A stretch of 64,000 nt of DNA from Curvularia sp. ZM96 (Eukaryota > Ascomycota > Dothideomycetes > Pleosporales > Pleosporaceae): positions 1,488,001 through 1,552,000 of the forward strand of contig JAJGBQ010000001.1 in the NCBI GenBank assembly GCA_022457065.1. The letters are read 5' to 3'. Made by a program: the position numbers and the translations under genes. The notes beneath the pieces are model-generated. The model saw only the letters and a program-made list of their open reading frames with translations. It was not told the origin of the DNA and searched no databases. Shown piece by piece: positions 23,961-35,164 of this stretch. Every line of letters starts with the position of its first letter. Position 1 is the stretch's first letter.

Positions 23961-26900
23961 TCAGATACTCAATCCAATCGCCTCTCTCATCTGCTCCTCT
24001 TTGGCTTTGATCACCGCCTCCTGCAACAACCCCTCTCCGCTCCCCTCCTCATCCACACAATCACACCCATACACATTCCGAAACTGATACGGCGGCAATC
24101 CCTCCAACTTGTCCAACGCCGCCTGACTCGCCCTAACACGCGCATACCTCCCACTCTGCCCCAGTGAGTAGAACCACACTTTCCCATGAATCATGACCAT
24201 GGCCGCAATCGCCTTGCCCTTGCCTGGAATCAGCGTCTCTGTCTCCAGCGCGCCCATACGCCAGTCCGAGCATCCAAAGTTGATAGTGAGGAGGCGACTC
24301 AGTCGCGTAGTCGGATGATTCGAAGCAAAGTTTTCGTACGATTCGAGCGTCATATCGAGGAAGAACGGCTTGATGTGCAAGTCGAAGAAGTGCTGGACAA
24401 CGCTGAAATCAAACTCAGCGTCTACGAACATGGCGGCGACGTAGGCTTCGATGACGTCGGCGAGGCACTTGGGCGGCTCGCTGATGGTCACCCAGTAGTC
24501 GACTGCGCCGCGGGCTTCGCGCTCTGCTTCTTCGACTTCGAGCACGTAGTCGCGGATCTGATTGGTGAGTGTTGCTGTGTTCTGCTTGATGTGGATGTGC
24601 CAGCCGAGTTTGACGCAGACGGCGCCGAGGAACTTGTTGGAGACCATGGGCGTCTTGTGTTCGGTGAGCCACTGCGGGTCCTTGTCGGGATAGCGGTAGT
24701 AGAGATGTGTGATGAATGCCATTTCAAGGAGTGCATCACCGGCAAATTCCAGGCGCTGGTAGTTGGGTATGTTTTCGTACATGTATGGGTATGAGGGATG
24801 GGCAAATGCTGAGCGAAGGAGGCGAGGGTACTTGAAATGGTAAGGATGCTTCATCTCAATCTTTCGAGCCATTTCCAGCATCGCCGCGCTCGCCTCTGCG
24901 ATCTGGTATCTGGGCTTCTGGTATGCTGCGTAGTAGTCTGACCACTTTGACATGGGATGGTCTGGGCTATTGGCAAAGAGCTTGACTGCTTTTACCGCTT
25001 CGTCCCAGTCAGCGGGCTTCCACAGGCCACCGTTGTAATGTTCTTGTAGAGCCGCGCCGATAAATGCCTCGCATACGTCGGCTATGCTCTTATCACCCAG
25101 ATTGTGCGTGAGCTTAAGCCAGTCGTCCTGGGATTTGTTCGCACCCTTGCCCTTAAGCAGCTTCAGGCCTTCAGGATACCATGTGCGACTGTCGTACGTT
25201 AGTTTTGACGTTAAAGCCTCTTTTAAACCGTACGTACCGAGAGAACGATTCCGTGCGGATGTACTTGTACAGTTGAAGATCCTGCTCAGTACCATCTGCG
25301 GAGATGACTTTCTTCTTCCCCACTGCAGTCTCCATGAGGTTCTTGTTGCAGAGCATATCCATACGACGAACGTGGAACTCGAATTCGTTCTCATCTGGCT
25401 GTTGCACAAAGACGGACAGAGAAGTTGCCATCTTCAGAAAGCAATCGCCAAGGAACTCCAAACTACATCTCAGTGTCAGTTTTGCTCATTCGTACAAATA
25501 ATCGACATACCGCTCGTAGTTCGGACCCATCCCGCTCTTGAAATTTATCTTCTCTTCATCGTGTTCCCCTGAGTTCTCAGAATCCTTCGTCAGAGCCTCT
25601 AGGGCGAGTGCTGGCCTAACGCTAAGATCCAAGACTTTGCAAGCTTCCAATGCAATGAGGTAGCTCTCGAACCGGTGGATGATGGCGGGTAACACGTAAC
25701 ACATGACTACGAATGGTGTTGTGATCTGGATGGTTAGTGCTCACGTTTAACAAATTTAGATAAAAAGTGACGATAGACCTACATTAGATATTTGCAGAGG
25801 TTCTGGGCAGATATATGTCTTGAGTTGCTCAAGTTCACCCTTTTCTTTATCCTCGACAGCGGCAAGGTGGTTTCGACGGAAAGGAATCTTCTCTACCTCG
25901 AGGACAGGCTGAGACGGATTCCATTTCTCTATGTTCCTGCTTCTCGTCCATGTGCTGTCGCTGTAGTCGAGAATACTGTTCATGAACTTGTGACCTTGGC
26001 GCGCAAGACCTTTTGGAACAGGGTCCTGTGGTTTTAGGTGTGGTGCAAGACAATTAGAATAGTACCGTCGTCCTCCATGTCCGAGATCGATAAAGTACCG
26101 GTCTATCAGATCCTTGGGCCTGGTATCTGGAGTCCATTTCCACGATGGTTGATTTGAAACCTTTCGTAACTGATCCATGTCCAGAATCTGGTCCAGCGCA
26201 GTCACGGATGAGAGAGAAGGTATTTGATCTTGAAGGACTGGCACAACCCAGTATGATATGTTCTGAACCTTGTTCTCGTACTCCTTGTTGTATATGTCTT
26301 TGTATATCCGCAAGGTGAACATTGTGACGAGATCTAGCGTCACTGTCGAAACAGGTAGCGAGACCATACAAGACTGAGAAACTATGTTGGAACGCCTACC
26401 GTCGGTGAGGTATATGGGGAATTTGGGCAAGTTTGGAAGCTTATTACGGGTGAGAAGACCCATAGGCTGATGGGGCCTGTCGAGGCCAGCGTCAAGATCG
26501 ACAACGGTGAGATAGAGGCAGTCAGGAACCGAACCCCTCCCTCTTTTCCAAAACTCCGGCTTGATCAGCATGGGGTACATACCCTTCTTCTTCTCACTGA
26601 GGGCCAGTAGAGCATTTCTTCCAGCGGGTAACCGCCGGAAAGTTGTTGGAAGCAGGCTTTCATCTAGATAACCCTTTTCGTAGAGTTCGAGACACGCTTT
26701 GTATGCTGCCGAACACCTGGCAATTGCTTTCTTACTCTGCACATCACCAATAACTGAAGTTACCGGAGAGTATTCTGGCAGTACCACTTCCGACACAAAG
26801 CCTCGTTGCTGGGAGTCTAATGCCCTGGGATTAACATCAGAGCAGATGACGTATGTGGGCTGTGACATGGTTTGTCTGTCGGGTCCAGGCAAAGTCGCGA

Positions 26901-28915
26901 CGAAATGAGCCAGGATGGCCAAACTTGAACGAAATGAGAGCTTCGCGCCAGATTTGGTGATGAAGCTTGGGAATAGCCTATCCTCAAACGCTAAGAGATC
27001 GATCCCATCCTTGTCGTATTCATCGATATGACGATCTTGTGGAAGCTCTTGACAAAACTTTCTCATGATCTGTTCATCAATTTTGACGTCCATAACGCGT
27101 TCACGGTGATCATGATTGCCTTCTTCGATCATGTGCAGATATTTTGAGTTCCGATGCCTTGCGCGGCCACGAGATTGCACGTACGCAATCATGGTGCGAT
27201 AGAGATCGAACCTTACGACCAGATTGCATTGAGGGATGTCCAAGCCTTCTTCGGCAACTGAAGTGGCAAAGAGGCAATTGAGTTCTCCGCGTCGAAATTT
27301 GGCCACGGTGAGGATCTGATTGCGGAGTGATATGCTCTGCTCATACTCGCGGGTGTTGACGCCAACAAGTACACTACAGCGGAGGTGCGCACCACCGATC
27401 TGAGAGAAAATGAGCTGAAGCAGGCGCGCAGTCTGTCGTTGTTCGACGAAGACGATGCACCGGGCCTCATCACTACGCTTGTAATACAGATTCAGCCAGT
27501 AATGAAGCTTCTGGACCTTGGAGCTCACGTCCTGGTCGCTGAGGGTGCACGCGCTGAAATCAAACTGTTTGACAAACTCGGATGCTTCCTGTAAGCGCTT
27601 CAACTTAGCATCCCAGTCCTTTACCTCACCGGGTCGAGCCTTCGTGTGCTTCAAACGCTCCCTTTGCTCAAGTTTGCGGCTTTGCTCGTCGGTAAAAGCA
27701 AAAGACCAATACATGTCGGAAGCCCAACGACCGAGTTCTCTTCCGTGTCGTTTTGATGCGAGGAAGTACTTGTTGAAGGCATCTATGTCTCCAAACTTGT
27801 CTTTGATCTTTTTATGTAGCGGCGTCTCACACTCTTCCTGCAATTGGGGGTATGTTGCAACTTCCTCATCTGGTCGGCTGATACTGTTTGAAGCGAGCAT
27901 GCTCTCAGCAGTTGTGGCGATCCTCGCATCAAGTAGCTTCTCCAGATCTCTAGCAGCTTCTTTGATATGATCTTCAGATAGCCCTTTTGTATCTACAGGA
28001 GATGCCGTCATTCCAAAGATACGTGGTCTTTTCGCAACATCCGTTTCGTGTATATAATAGTCCTTCATGAGACGGGCGTAAGGGTGGTTGCTCTTGGCGT
28101 GATGAGCTTCGTCGAATACAAGGAGATTGATTTGGGCCATTGTGATGAAGGAGTGCATCATGCACTGTACGAGGACCTCCGCTGTGCAAACTATGACCAT
28201 GTTCTTTTCGAAATGGCTCTGCCAAGTTGACTTCGACCATAGCGATGCACCCATTGAGCCGCATATTCCTTCGACATTCTGGTCGAGACCACAGCGCAAG
28301 ACGTTTGCCTGTTGGAAAACAAGATTGACCGAGTCGACCTGAAAGCGTGAGCTGTGTACGTGAGAGACGCTTCGATGGCTTTACCAGAAAAAACGCTATC
28401 TTGGGAGCGTTGCCCTTGGCCCGACTGTCAAGCTCTATGTCTAAAACGTGTCGCAACAGAAGCGTTGCTATGTGTGTCTTTCCGGACCCAGTATCCAGCA
28501 CTGCAATCAGGTTTTCGTCCTTTGCCCTTTGGAACAGCTCAGTCTGGTAGTCGCGAGGGTTCGTGATACGGACTGTCGTTTCTTGTTTCGCAAGGATGTC
28601 GCGAATCGAGAGTTGCTCTTCTTTGGCACTCTTCGCCGCAGCATCTTCTACTTCTCTCTGTGTCAGGATTGCACTGATGTTAGCAGCAAAAGCTTTCATG
28701 ATAGTGTTTTGTGCCCTGCGTTTCTCTATGCTTGTCGCAGGGCTGTGCCCACCCGCAATATCTGCATCTTCGTCTGAATCTTCGTCCAATTCATGGTCCT
28801 GCTGTTCGACTTGTTCCATCCCCTTGTCATCTCCGTTTGGTATGGAACAGATGGGCTTCTCATCGCCGGAGAGGAAGTACTCCTCTTGCTCCTCCTCGGT
28901 TTCAATCCAAGCCAT
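23961..28915 (-). CDS. DCL1: Dicer-like protein 1
   Basis: Five exons (28915..28385, 28338..25783, 25725..25511, 25462..25238, 25188..23961) encode about 1584 residues. An acidic N terminus precedes the helicase module, with Walker A DTGSGKT (141-147) and LLVFDEAHHAK (DEAH near 253). The C-terminal helicase half includes FVEQRQTARLLQ and SVAEEGLDIPQCNLVVRFD, followed by QSRGRARH. A Dicer-dimerisation and PAZ-like region follows. RNase IIIa has NYERLEFLGDCFLKM spanning an intron and DKSIADVCEAFIGAA; RNase IIIb has NYQRLEFAGDALLEM and KCLADVIEAYVAAMF. The acidic catalytic residues are present in both. The C terminus carries a short dsRNA-binding-like segment with YGCDC. Fungal Dicers cut long dsRNA to siRNA for quelling and antiviral defence. 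The ATG at 28915 is the first in frame, but an upstream non-coding or short coding exon cannot be excluded, since ACATTACAG just before it resembles a 3' splice site. Confidence 0.92.
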
Positions 28916-29372
28916 ACCTGTAATGTGTCTGGGGCGCGCTGTAGGTGTCTGCAGTATCACGAGTGTAGTGAACAATACACGGACAGCACAAGGAGAGGCC
29001 AAGCACTTCGCTTAAGCAGGTGGGAGGTGAAGGCAAGTGAGGGCCACTGCTATTTGCGCGACTTCATGCAAGTCTTGCTACCAGTCGACAACGCATTCAC
29101 CCATGCACTAGCATCTAAAAGCAAACCCCGTCTCCACAGTGCATGCATGTGGTGAAACTCATTTCAGCATGCTGCAAACAGGGCGCGACGTCAAGGTGTT
29201 TGCTGTCCAAGGCTGGCTGCTTCGAAGCAGGCGGTCGTTTGACGGGCATGGCGGGGTACGCGATGCTCCACCAGGAGGCTCGTGCTGAGTCAATACCATT
29301 TCACGCTCTCACGTGCATCCGTATCAAGACTTCCTCATCATCAGCACAGCTTTAACACTCTATCTCTACAAA
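28916..29372. promoter_or_regulatory. Divergent promoter between DCL1 and TAP42
   Basis: This 457-bp region separates divergent start codons. A CACGTG box sits at 29310-29315, 58 bases before the TAP42 ATG. No other recognisable element was seen. Confidence 0.5.
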
Positions 29373-30596
29373 ATGGCAAACGAACCGCAGAGTCTTCGAG
29401 GTCTCTTCTCGAAAGCAGAGAAAGCGCGCGAAGAACTTTCATCTTCCTACGAGCCAAACAGTCCCACCTACCAGGAAAAGCTCAGCACGACTATCGCCAC
29501 TTACGAAGAATGTCTCAAGGTTGCCGAGCAGGTATCACTCTTCAGCCCAAACGAAACTTTAGAAGACATATCGTCGACCGACCTACAGTACGTTCCAACC
29601 CGGTTCAGATGCGCGGTTTGGAGCACGTCTTCACGGAGCGAACCCTGCTCACACACTGATCAGATACCTGGCGATAAACTACCACTTGGCCGAGCTTGTG
29701 CAAAAGATTTCAAACACCGATGTCTCACTTAGAAAACAAAATCTCTTGCGTGCGCGGGGATACTATGAGCAGTTTCTCAAGTTGCTGGATTCCTACGACA
29801 TGCTTGGCAAGGCCGATGCGAAACTTCTCGAAGCCTACAACGAAGACAAGAACAACTTTTCCACTGCCAACACGCGGGATGCAGCAGCGAGACGGGATGC
29901 CAAAATTGCCCGGTTCAGACAGGAAAAGGAGCTGAAGACGAAACTCGAGGTAATCATTCTTTCCGTTGTCTAAACGTTAGCTTCTACAGGCATATATGCA
30001 AAGAAACTGACCCATGCGAACTGCAGTATCTACGACAGAATCCTAAGCTTGCAGAGCAAGATGAGCAGGTGGTGCGAGATCTGTACTTGACCGACTTGGC
30101 ATTCATGGTGCACCAGACTTTTGCTTCGCTCGAGTCGATGGCTCAGGAACTTCACATTATCTCGCTCGCGCCGCCTGCGCCACCACAAGGCCAGGACCAG
30201 CAAGCTCCCGATGCCCGGCAAGATAGCAGAGGTAAAGACGGTTACTCCGAGCGTCTCGATGGCCAGTATGCGGGCCTGAAGTACTCTGGACCCATCTTGA
30301 GTAGTGACGGGAAACCCATGCGGCCGTTTACGCTGCTAGATAGCCGCCAGACCTTGAAGCAGGGCGTCTTCCGTCCGGATCACAGTCTGCCGACCATGAC
30401 AATTGACGAGTATCTCGAAGAAGAGAGAAAGAGAGGTGGCATCATTGAAGGTGGAGGCCCGCAGTCGGGGATTCAGCCCGAGCCAAATGAGGATGACATG
30501 GAGGCTGCAGATGCCGAGACTATGAAGCAGCGTGCGTGGGATGAATACGTGGAAGCTAATCCAAAGGGCTCGGGCAACACGCTAAACAGAGGTTGA
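29373..30596 (+). CDS. TAP42: TAP42/alpha4-family PP2A-associated protein
   Basis: Three exons (29373..29587, 29664..29949, 30027..30596) encode about 356 residues. The N-terminal helical part includes SLRGLFSKAEKAREEL, and YLAINYHLAELVQKI across intron 1. ARGYYEQFLKLLDSY and AARRDAKIARFRQEKELK follow, the helical-repeat region that binds PP2A-like catalytic subunits. The C-terminal half contains KPMRPFTLLDSRQTLKQGVF and LPTMTIDEYLEEERKRGGI, the most conserved TAP42/IGBP1 motifs. TAP42 holds PP2A, PP4 and PP6-type catalytic subunits in a TOR-controlled complex. Its partner PP2Ac is encoded 23 kb away in this window. The protein length and motif order are normal for the family. Confidence 0.93.
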
Positions 30597-31256
30597 GTAG
30601 GTGTGGAGAGGGCACTAGATAGCTATAAAGAAATAATAATGGAACCTGAATGTGTATATGATTGGGCGGCACAAGATCATTACATTTTGAGGGTTAATGC
30701 AAAAGGATAAAAAAAAGACAAAAAAATCAACCAATTCTCACTCCTCTCGGCATCTGTTGCTCCAGCGACCGTCCAGATTCGAACGACCGCCCTCCTAGCT
30801 TAGCAACCCATTGTTATTGACGACGACAACACTGGGTTATAAGGTGTGTTTCCTATAACCGTTAGCAGTCTTGGATATGATACTAGTTGTTCGATTCGAT
30901 TTGGAAACCCAGCGTCGTCTTGTCGTCGTTGCTAGGAGCCCACCCGACCACTAGAGGAGTGAAAATTGGTTGATGGAAGGAGGGGAGATATTGGAGTATA
31001 TATACGTAGTGTGAAAGTCTTGATTTGTGTGTGAGAGACAAACGAAGTTCCGCTGGCTCCTCACAAAAAGATACAAACGAAATTCCACTAAGTTCGTACC
31101 AAGGTCCTTCGAGAGAGTAACCACAATCGAGCAGTTAGAACTTTCAACGAAGTCGAATACCAGTTGGAAGCAAATTAATTGAAGAGGGTATGCTATATAT
31201 GCCTAATGCAAACCGCCTTGCATGCCTATAGACTAATTACCTACCATCATACCACG
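30597..31256. other. Convergent 3' intergenic
   Basis: Spacer between TAP42 and the SGNH esterase gene. It contains A-rich tracts near 30710 and a TATATATA run near 30998. A GATTCGAAC string near 30777 was examined as a tRNA T-arm and rejected. No gene was seen. Confidence 0.5.
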
Positions 31257-32237
31257 TTATGCATACAGCACATTCTCAGGCGCCAACTCAGGCCATGTCT
31301 CAGTGATCAAATTGAACAGGCCCTTGTTCAGCACTGCATACCCCTTGACATCCAAGTGCAAGCCATCAGTAAACCAGCCCTTGGGGAAAGCCTTTGCGCC
31401 GTGCAGTCCGCAGCCTGGAGGCAACTCGGGGTTGTACTCGCACGACTGCTCCTCTGCTACCGCATCTACGAGATCTTGCCAACAGTTCAGACCTACCACC
31501 CTTTGTGTCTCTTCATACTCTTTGGCGATCTTCATGACTTCCTCAGCATACCGCTTCTTGTTCATGTATGACCTGTACCCAAGACCATGCTTCATCAAAG
31601 AGTTTTCTTTCTCAATTTCCTCCTGTGACATATCTTTCTTGACTATCGGATTGGACACATTAAGCGGAGGTGGTGTTATGAGAACGATTTTAGCATCCTC
31701 CAAGGCTCGTTCGGTAAGAATGGTGTCAAGGAAGCTACGGATGTTTTCAGAGAATTCGGGCAAGGGAACTTTCTCTTGGTCTCCCCTGACGAAGCAGGCG
31801 TCGTTGGTGCCGAGCAAGATTGTGAAAAGGAGAGTCTTTGGTGCACCTGGGGCTGTTGTATAGTGTATGATGCGGTCGAAATTATTCTTCTGGTCGGAGC
31901 TTGTGCCGCTGCATTACGAGTCAATACAGGTGGTGTTTATGAGTGATAGCGGGTCAACGGAAAGACGTACCCCGCTTTACCTGTAGTTGCATGATTAGTA
32001 CAAGGTCGCGGGAGTATACAAACTCTTCGTCACGACTAAGCAGAAAATATACGCCAATCAAGTCATGGTGTAATGCTTTGATTGACAGTCACTGCCAGGC
32101 CTGCATTCTGCCCTACCTTCGTTTAGGATCCTTGCCTTGTGTTTGTACTTTTGCTGAAGAAACCATCCAAAGCCCTGCTCGGCCTCATCGAAGGACCACT
32201 CGGTGATGGAAGCACCAAATAGCACAAACTGTGACAT
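31257..32237 (-). CDS. SGNH/GDSL-family esterase (isoamyl acetate-hydrolysing esterase 1-like)
   Basis: Three exons (32237..32117, 31980..31971, 31908..31257) encode about 260 residues. Block I is FGASITEWSF, where the usual GDS is GAS but the nucleophile Ser is kept. Block III is LLGTNDACF and block V is DGLHLDVKGYAVLN with the catalytic Asp and His. Length and motif spacing fit the Iah1-like intracellular esterases. The middle exon is only 10 nt and encodes part of the block II region NEGKAGGTSS. With it, the whole coding length is divisible by three and the downstream frame is restored; without it the frame fails. It is flanked by consensus CTACAG and GTACGT. Introns are 136 and 62 nt. The substrate is unknown, and an acetate-ester hydrolase role is by family only. 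Confidence 0.85.
31971..31980 (-). other. 10-nt internal micro-exon of the SGNH esterase gene
   Basis: The ten bases GTAAAGCGGG lie between an acceptor (AG at 31982-31981) and a donor (GT at 31970-31969). They join a phase-1 exon to a phase-2 junction and restore the frame to yield Gly-Lys-Ala-Gly. No alternative acceptor in the intron gives an open frame. Confidence 0.75.
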
Positions 32238-32790
32238 GGCGATGGTGAGTGAAGTCTATAGAGAACGGATTAAGAATGAAGTGGAGAAAATGTACCAGAG
32301 TTGCAGGTGTGTGCAATGAAAGCTGGGCATGCTGGGGAAGGATAGACGGGCGGTAGCCAGATACGGTATAGCGTAAGTGAGACAGAGCGCTAATGCAAGC
32401 TGCTGTTTGGTGTAGGCCAAACCCCAAACGCTCTGCCTTCAGCAAACGAAACGTAGCACGTTCATACCGTCAGCTTCTGTAGGCGGTCTGCAGAATGCTA
32501 GCAAACGAGAAAACGTGATGCGAGTGAGCTTATCGACGGTCTTTCAAAGGATTTTTAAAATATGTTAGAATATAGTTAACGTGGTCACAATGATGTCAGA
32601 GGGCCCTAGTTAAAGAGGATTGAGCAACGTAACAGCTCGCTCATATAAATATACACGCCTCGACGCTACGGGGTTTTCAATTCAGAAAACATTACATCTT
32701 TTTGGCAATCAAACACTACTTACTCGAAAACGAACCTTGAAAACTCTAGCCATAACAATAAACACAAGAAAGATAGCATCCTTGCCACCC
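32238..32790. promoter_or_regulatory. Divergent promoter region
   Basis: Spacer between the SGNH esterase and the small mitochondrial-type gene. A strong TATA-like TATAAATA at about 32644-32651 lies 140 bases before the ATG at 32791. No coding signal was seen. Confidence 0.5.
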
Positions 32791-33180
32791 ATGGCTGTAC
32801 CGACTGCCCTCCGCACCCTGCGCCAGCAGACACGCCTCCATCAATCCTTGCTCCGAGCCTTACCAAATACCCTCCGCTCGGCAAGACCCTTCTCCACAAG
32901 CCCCTACTCCTCATCCGACAAAAAGCTCATGGACACACCCAACCCCACCTCCAACATCCCTGACCCTCATCCCAACTCGAGCGCTGCGCCAAACGCTAAA
33001 GTGCGGTCCGACAGCCAGCATACAGATCAGCAGTCAAGTGCTTCGCGCGATGAGGCAAAGCAAGGGGATGATCACCCGGCAAAGCAGCCGGATTTCCAGC
33101 AGCAGCCTGACAGGACGACGGGGATCGGGGGTGGGGACCAAGTCAAGGGGGGAAAGGAGGGGCTGGATGAGCGGACATAG
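32791..33180 (+). CDS. Small hypothetical protein with mitochondrial targeting-like N terminus
   Basis: A single exon encodes about 129 residues. The first 40 residues are basic, Arg/Leu/Ser/Thr-rich and free of acidic residues (ALRTLRQQTRLHQSLLRALP, then RPFSTSPYSSSDKK). RPFSTS resembles the cleavage region of mitochondrial presequences. The remainder is hydrophilic, rich in Asp, Gln, Ser and Pro, and predicted disordered, ending KGGKEGLDERT. I do not recognise a named family. The frame is open further upstream, but the ATG at 32791 (context CACCCATGG) gives the presequence-like start and follows a TATA element at a normal distance. The role is unknown; mitochondrial import is inference from composition. 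Confidence 0.65.
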   Translation: MAVPTALRTLRQQTRLHQSLLRALPNTLRSARPFSTSPYSSSDKKLMDTPNPTSNIPDPHPNSSAAPNAKVRSDSQHTDQQSSASRDEAKQGDDHPAKQPDFQQQPDRTTGIGGGDQVKGGKEGLDERT

Positions 33181-35164
33181 AAGGCGAGAAGCGGGTGTGA
33201 GGAAAAAAGAGGTTGAGCAAAAATCCCTAGGTGGAATAAGAAACAGCGAGTAATTTAGTAGATAGAAAAAAAAATACAAGAAATGTCCGTCAACTGAACT
33301 TGTGCGGTCAAGTGCAAATGTCCCGACAGTATGCAAATGATTACTTCTTGGACACTTGGGAATCAAGGCCAATATGTGAAAAATGCAGTGAAGATTGCCC
33401 CTTCTTTCTAACCTCAATACTACCAAGGTCATTTCCATAAGTGGCGTACTGGAAGTCAAGGGGAAAGGCGTGTTGGATGGCAATCTGGAGCGCATCTTCA
33501 ACGTCGTGTCCAGGGGCTTCTTCGACCTATTCATAATGTCGGGAAACAACAGCCGCATAAGGTGTGCAATTGCGCAACCCGCCTGTTTTCTGATCCAGGA
33601 TACTGTGTGGTAGCACGGACGCTATAGGACTCCAACAGTTCGTCAAAGTACCCGTGACGGGAACAGAAATTAGCATTTATGTGCAGTGGCCCCGGCTTGT
33701 AGGCTGACGGTGTTCATTTCCACCAAAAAAACAAGGATCGGCTCTGGTAAGCGATGTGGAAAGGGGTTGTAAAACGGTCGCTACACATGTAGATGGTGGC
33801 GTGTGCGGCCATGCACATCCTCACGCGGGCATTGGCACGGTTCCTGGGAACTTTGGTGCTGAGGCGTCCGGCTTATAAGAGGAGTTTATAACATAAGTAA
33901 TCGCATAAGATGTAAAGGGTGGAAATGGGAACAACTCTCGTTCCTGTTATCTGGTCCACATTCGTGTTGCATGATTTTCTGGGAGTGTCAAATTCTCTGT
34001 ATGTCAAAACGTGGATGGGCTTGATCCAAGTCCGCATGGTCCGGTCTCATCAGGAGTGGGTGGTATATGATGAGCTCTAGAGGCACGAGAAACGCGACAA
34101 TGCTCGCAAGGTTCTTGTTTCGCTTTCTCCCTCTGCTTGTATAGCTGCAGGGCGTTTCCACTCAGGTACGAGAACCCACACTCGTTTGGAACCACCCCCC
34201 ACTGGGCATGTTATGCTTCTGATAATCAAAGCATGAAAAGGCGACAGTACCAAAGCCGCGATAAGGCGGAAAATAGTAGGCGGACTAAGATGCAGAATGC
34301 AGACACATGGCCGGGACTCAAGGCTTACCGTCTCGTCGGTACCGGAACTTGGTTATAGTGGGAAAGTCGCCGGCGCATTAGCTGAAGCATTCACGGAATA
34401 GCGGATGATGTGCCCATGAACTTTGCCCGTCGGTAGCGAAATCCCACATGTGCTTATCAAATGTGGGACAGGGCGAGTATGCCCATGGTCGGTCGAGACT
34501 GGGCGCCGCGGGACTGGGAAACGAGTGCAAGACTAGGGTATGATGATGATACAGAGGAACTATGCTCGACTGGAGCAGTTTGACCACGAGCCAAGATGCG
34601 AGGGGAAGAGATAAGGACGAGTCGGGGGAGCGGGTGCGGGTGGCCTTGACGGATGGCGTCACGGTACGCAGGAACGGCTGTCATTATCACGTGACGAGGG
34701 CAGGCGCACGGCCTGGTTGCTTCTCCCGCGGCTAGGCGTGCATCCCGCCCAGCACCATGGCATCCTTGACCCAAGCAGGTCATCAGCACACCCGGCATTG
34801 ACCTGCGAATTGCTTTTGGCGCGCCTCCTGCTGTTCCCAATAAGTGGCTCTGTGCATCAGCAAGGCCATGCTCGCCCCAAAAGCACCATCAGGCTTCTGG
34901 AAAGCGTGCTGCTGGAACTCGGCCCTGTAGCATACGCCCGTCCCTCATCCGCACCCATCATCCCACATATGCACGCCCGCGAAACAAAAGTCAAAGGCCC
35001 CCCCTGACTCGCTCTGCATGCGCAGTGACATGCTCGTCACATTTGCTCGTTTGCTAAACTTTGAAATTCGTTGTAAAGAACCCCGTCGACCTGCCCGTCA
35101 CACCTGGATGCCAGCCACAGCGCCTCCGCCGAAGCAGCCTCCATAAGCGGACATAGAAGTCGAC
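33181..35164. other. Intergenic upstream of TSC1, no gene recognised
   Basis: About 2 kb with only short antisense or fragmentary open frames. A CACGTG at 34688-34693 lies in the TSC1-proximal part and shares the 11-base string ATTATCACGTG with the PP2A promoter. Confidence 0.5.

Noticed and set aside
30765..30850. Possible minus-strand tRNA (GATTCGAAC with TTGCTAA upstream)
   Set aside because: Neither the T stem nor the anticodon stem pairs, and no acceptor stem can be drawn.
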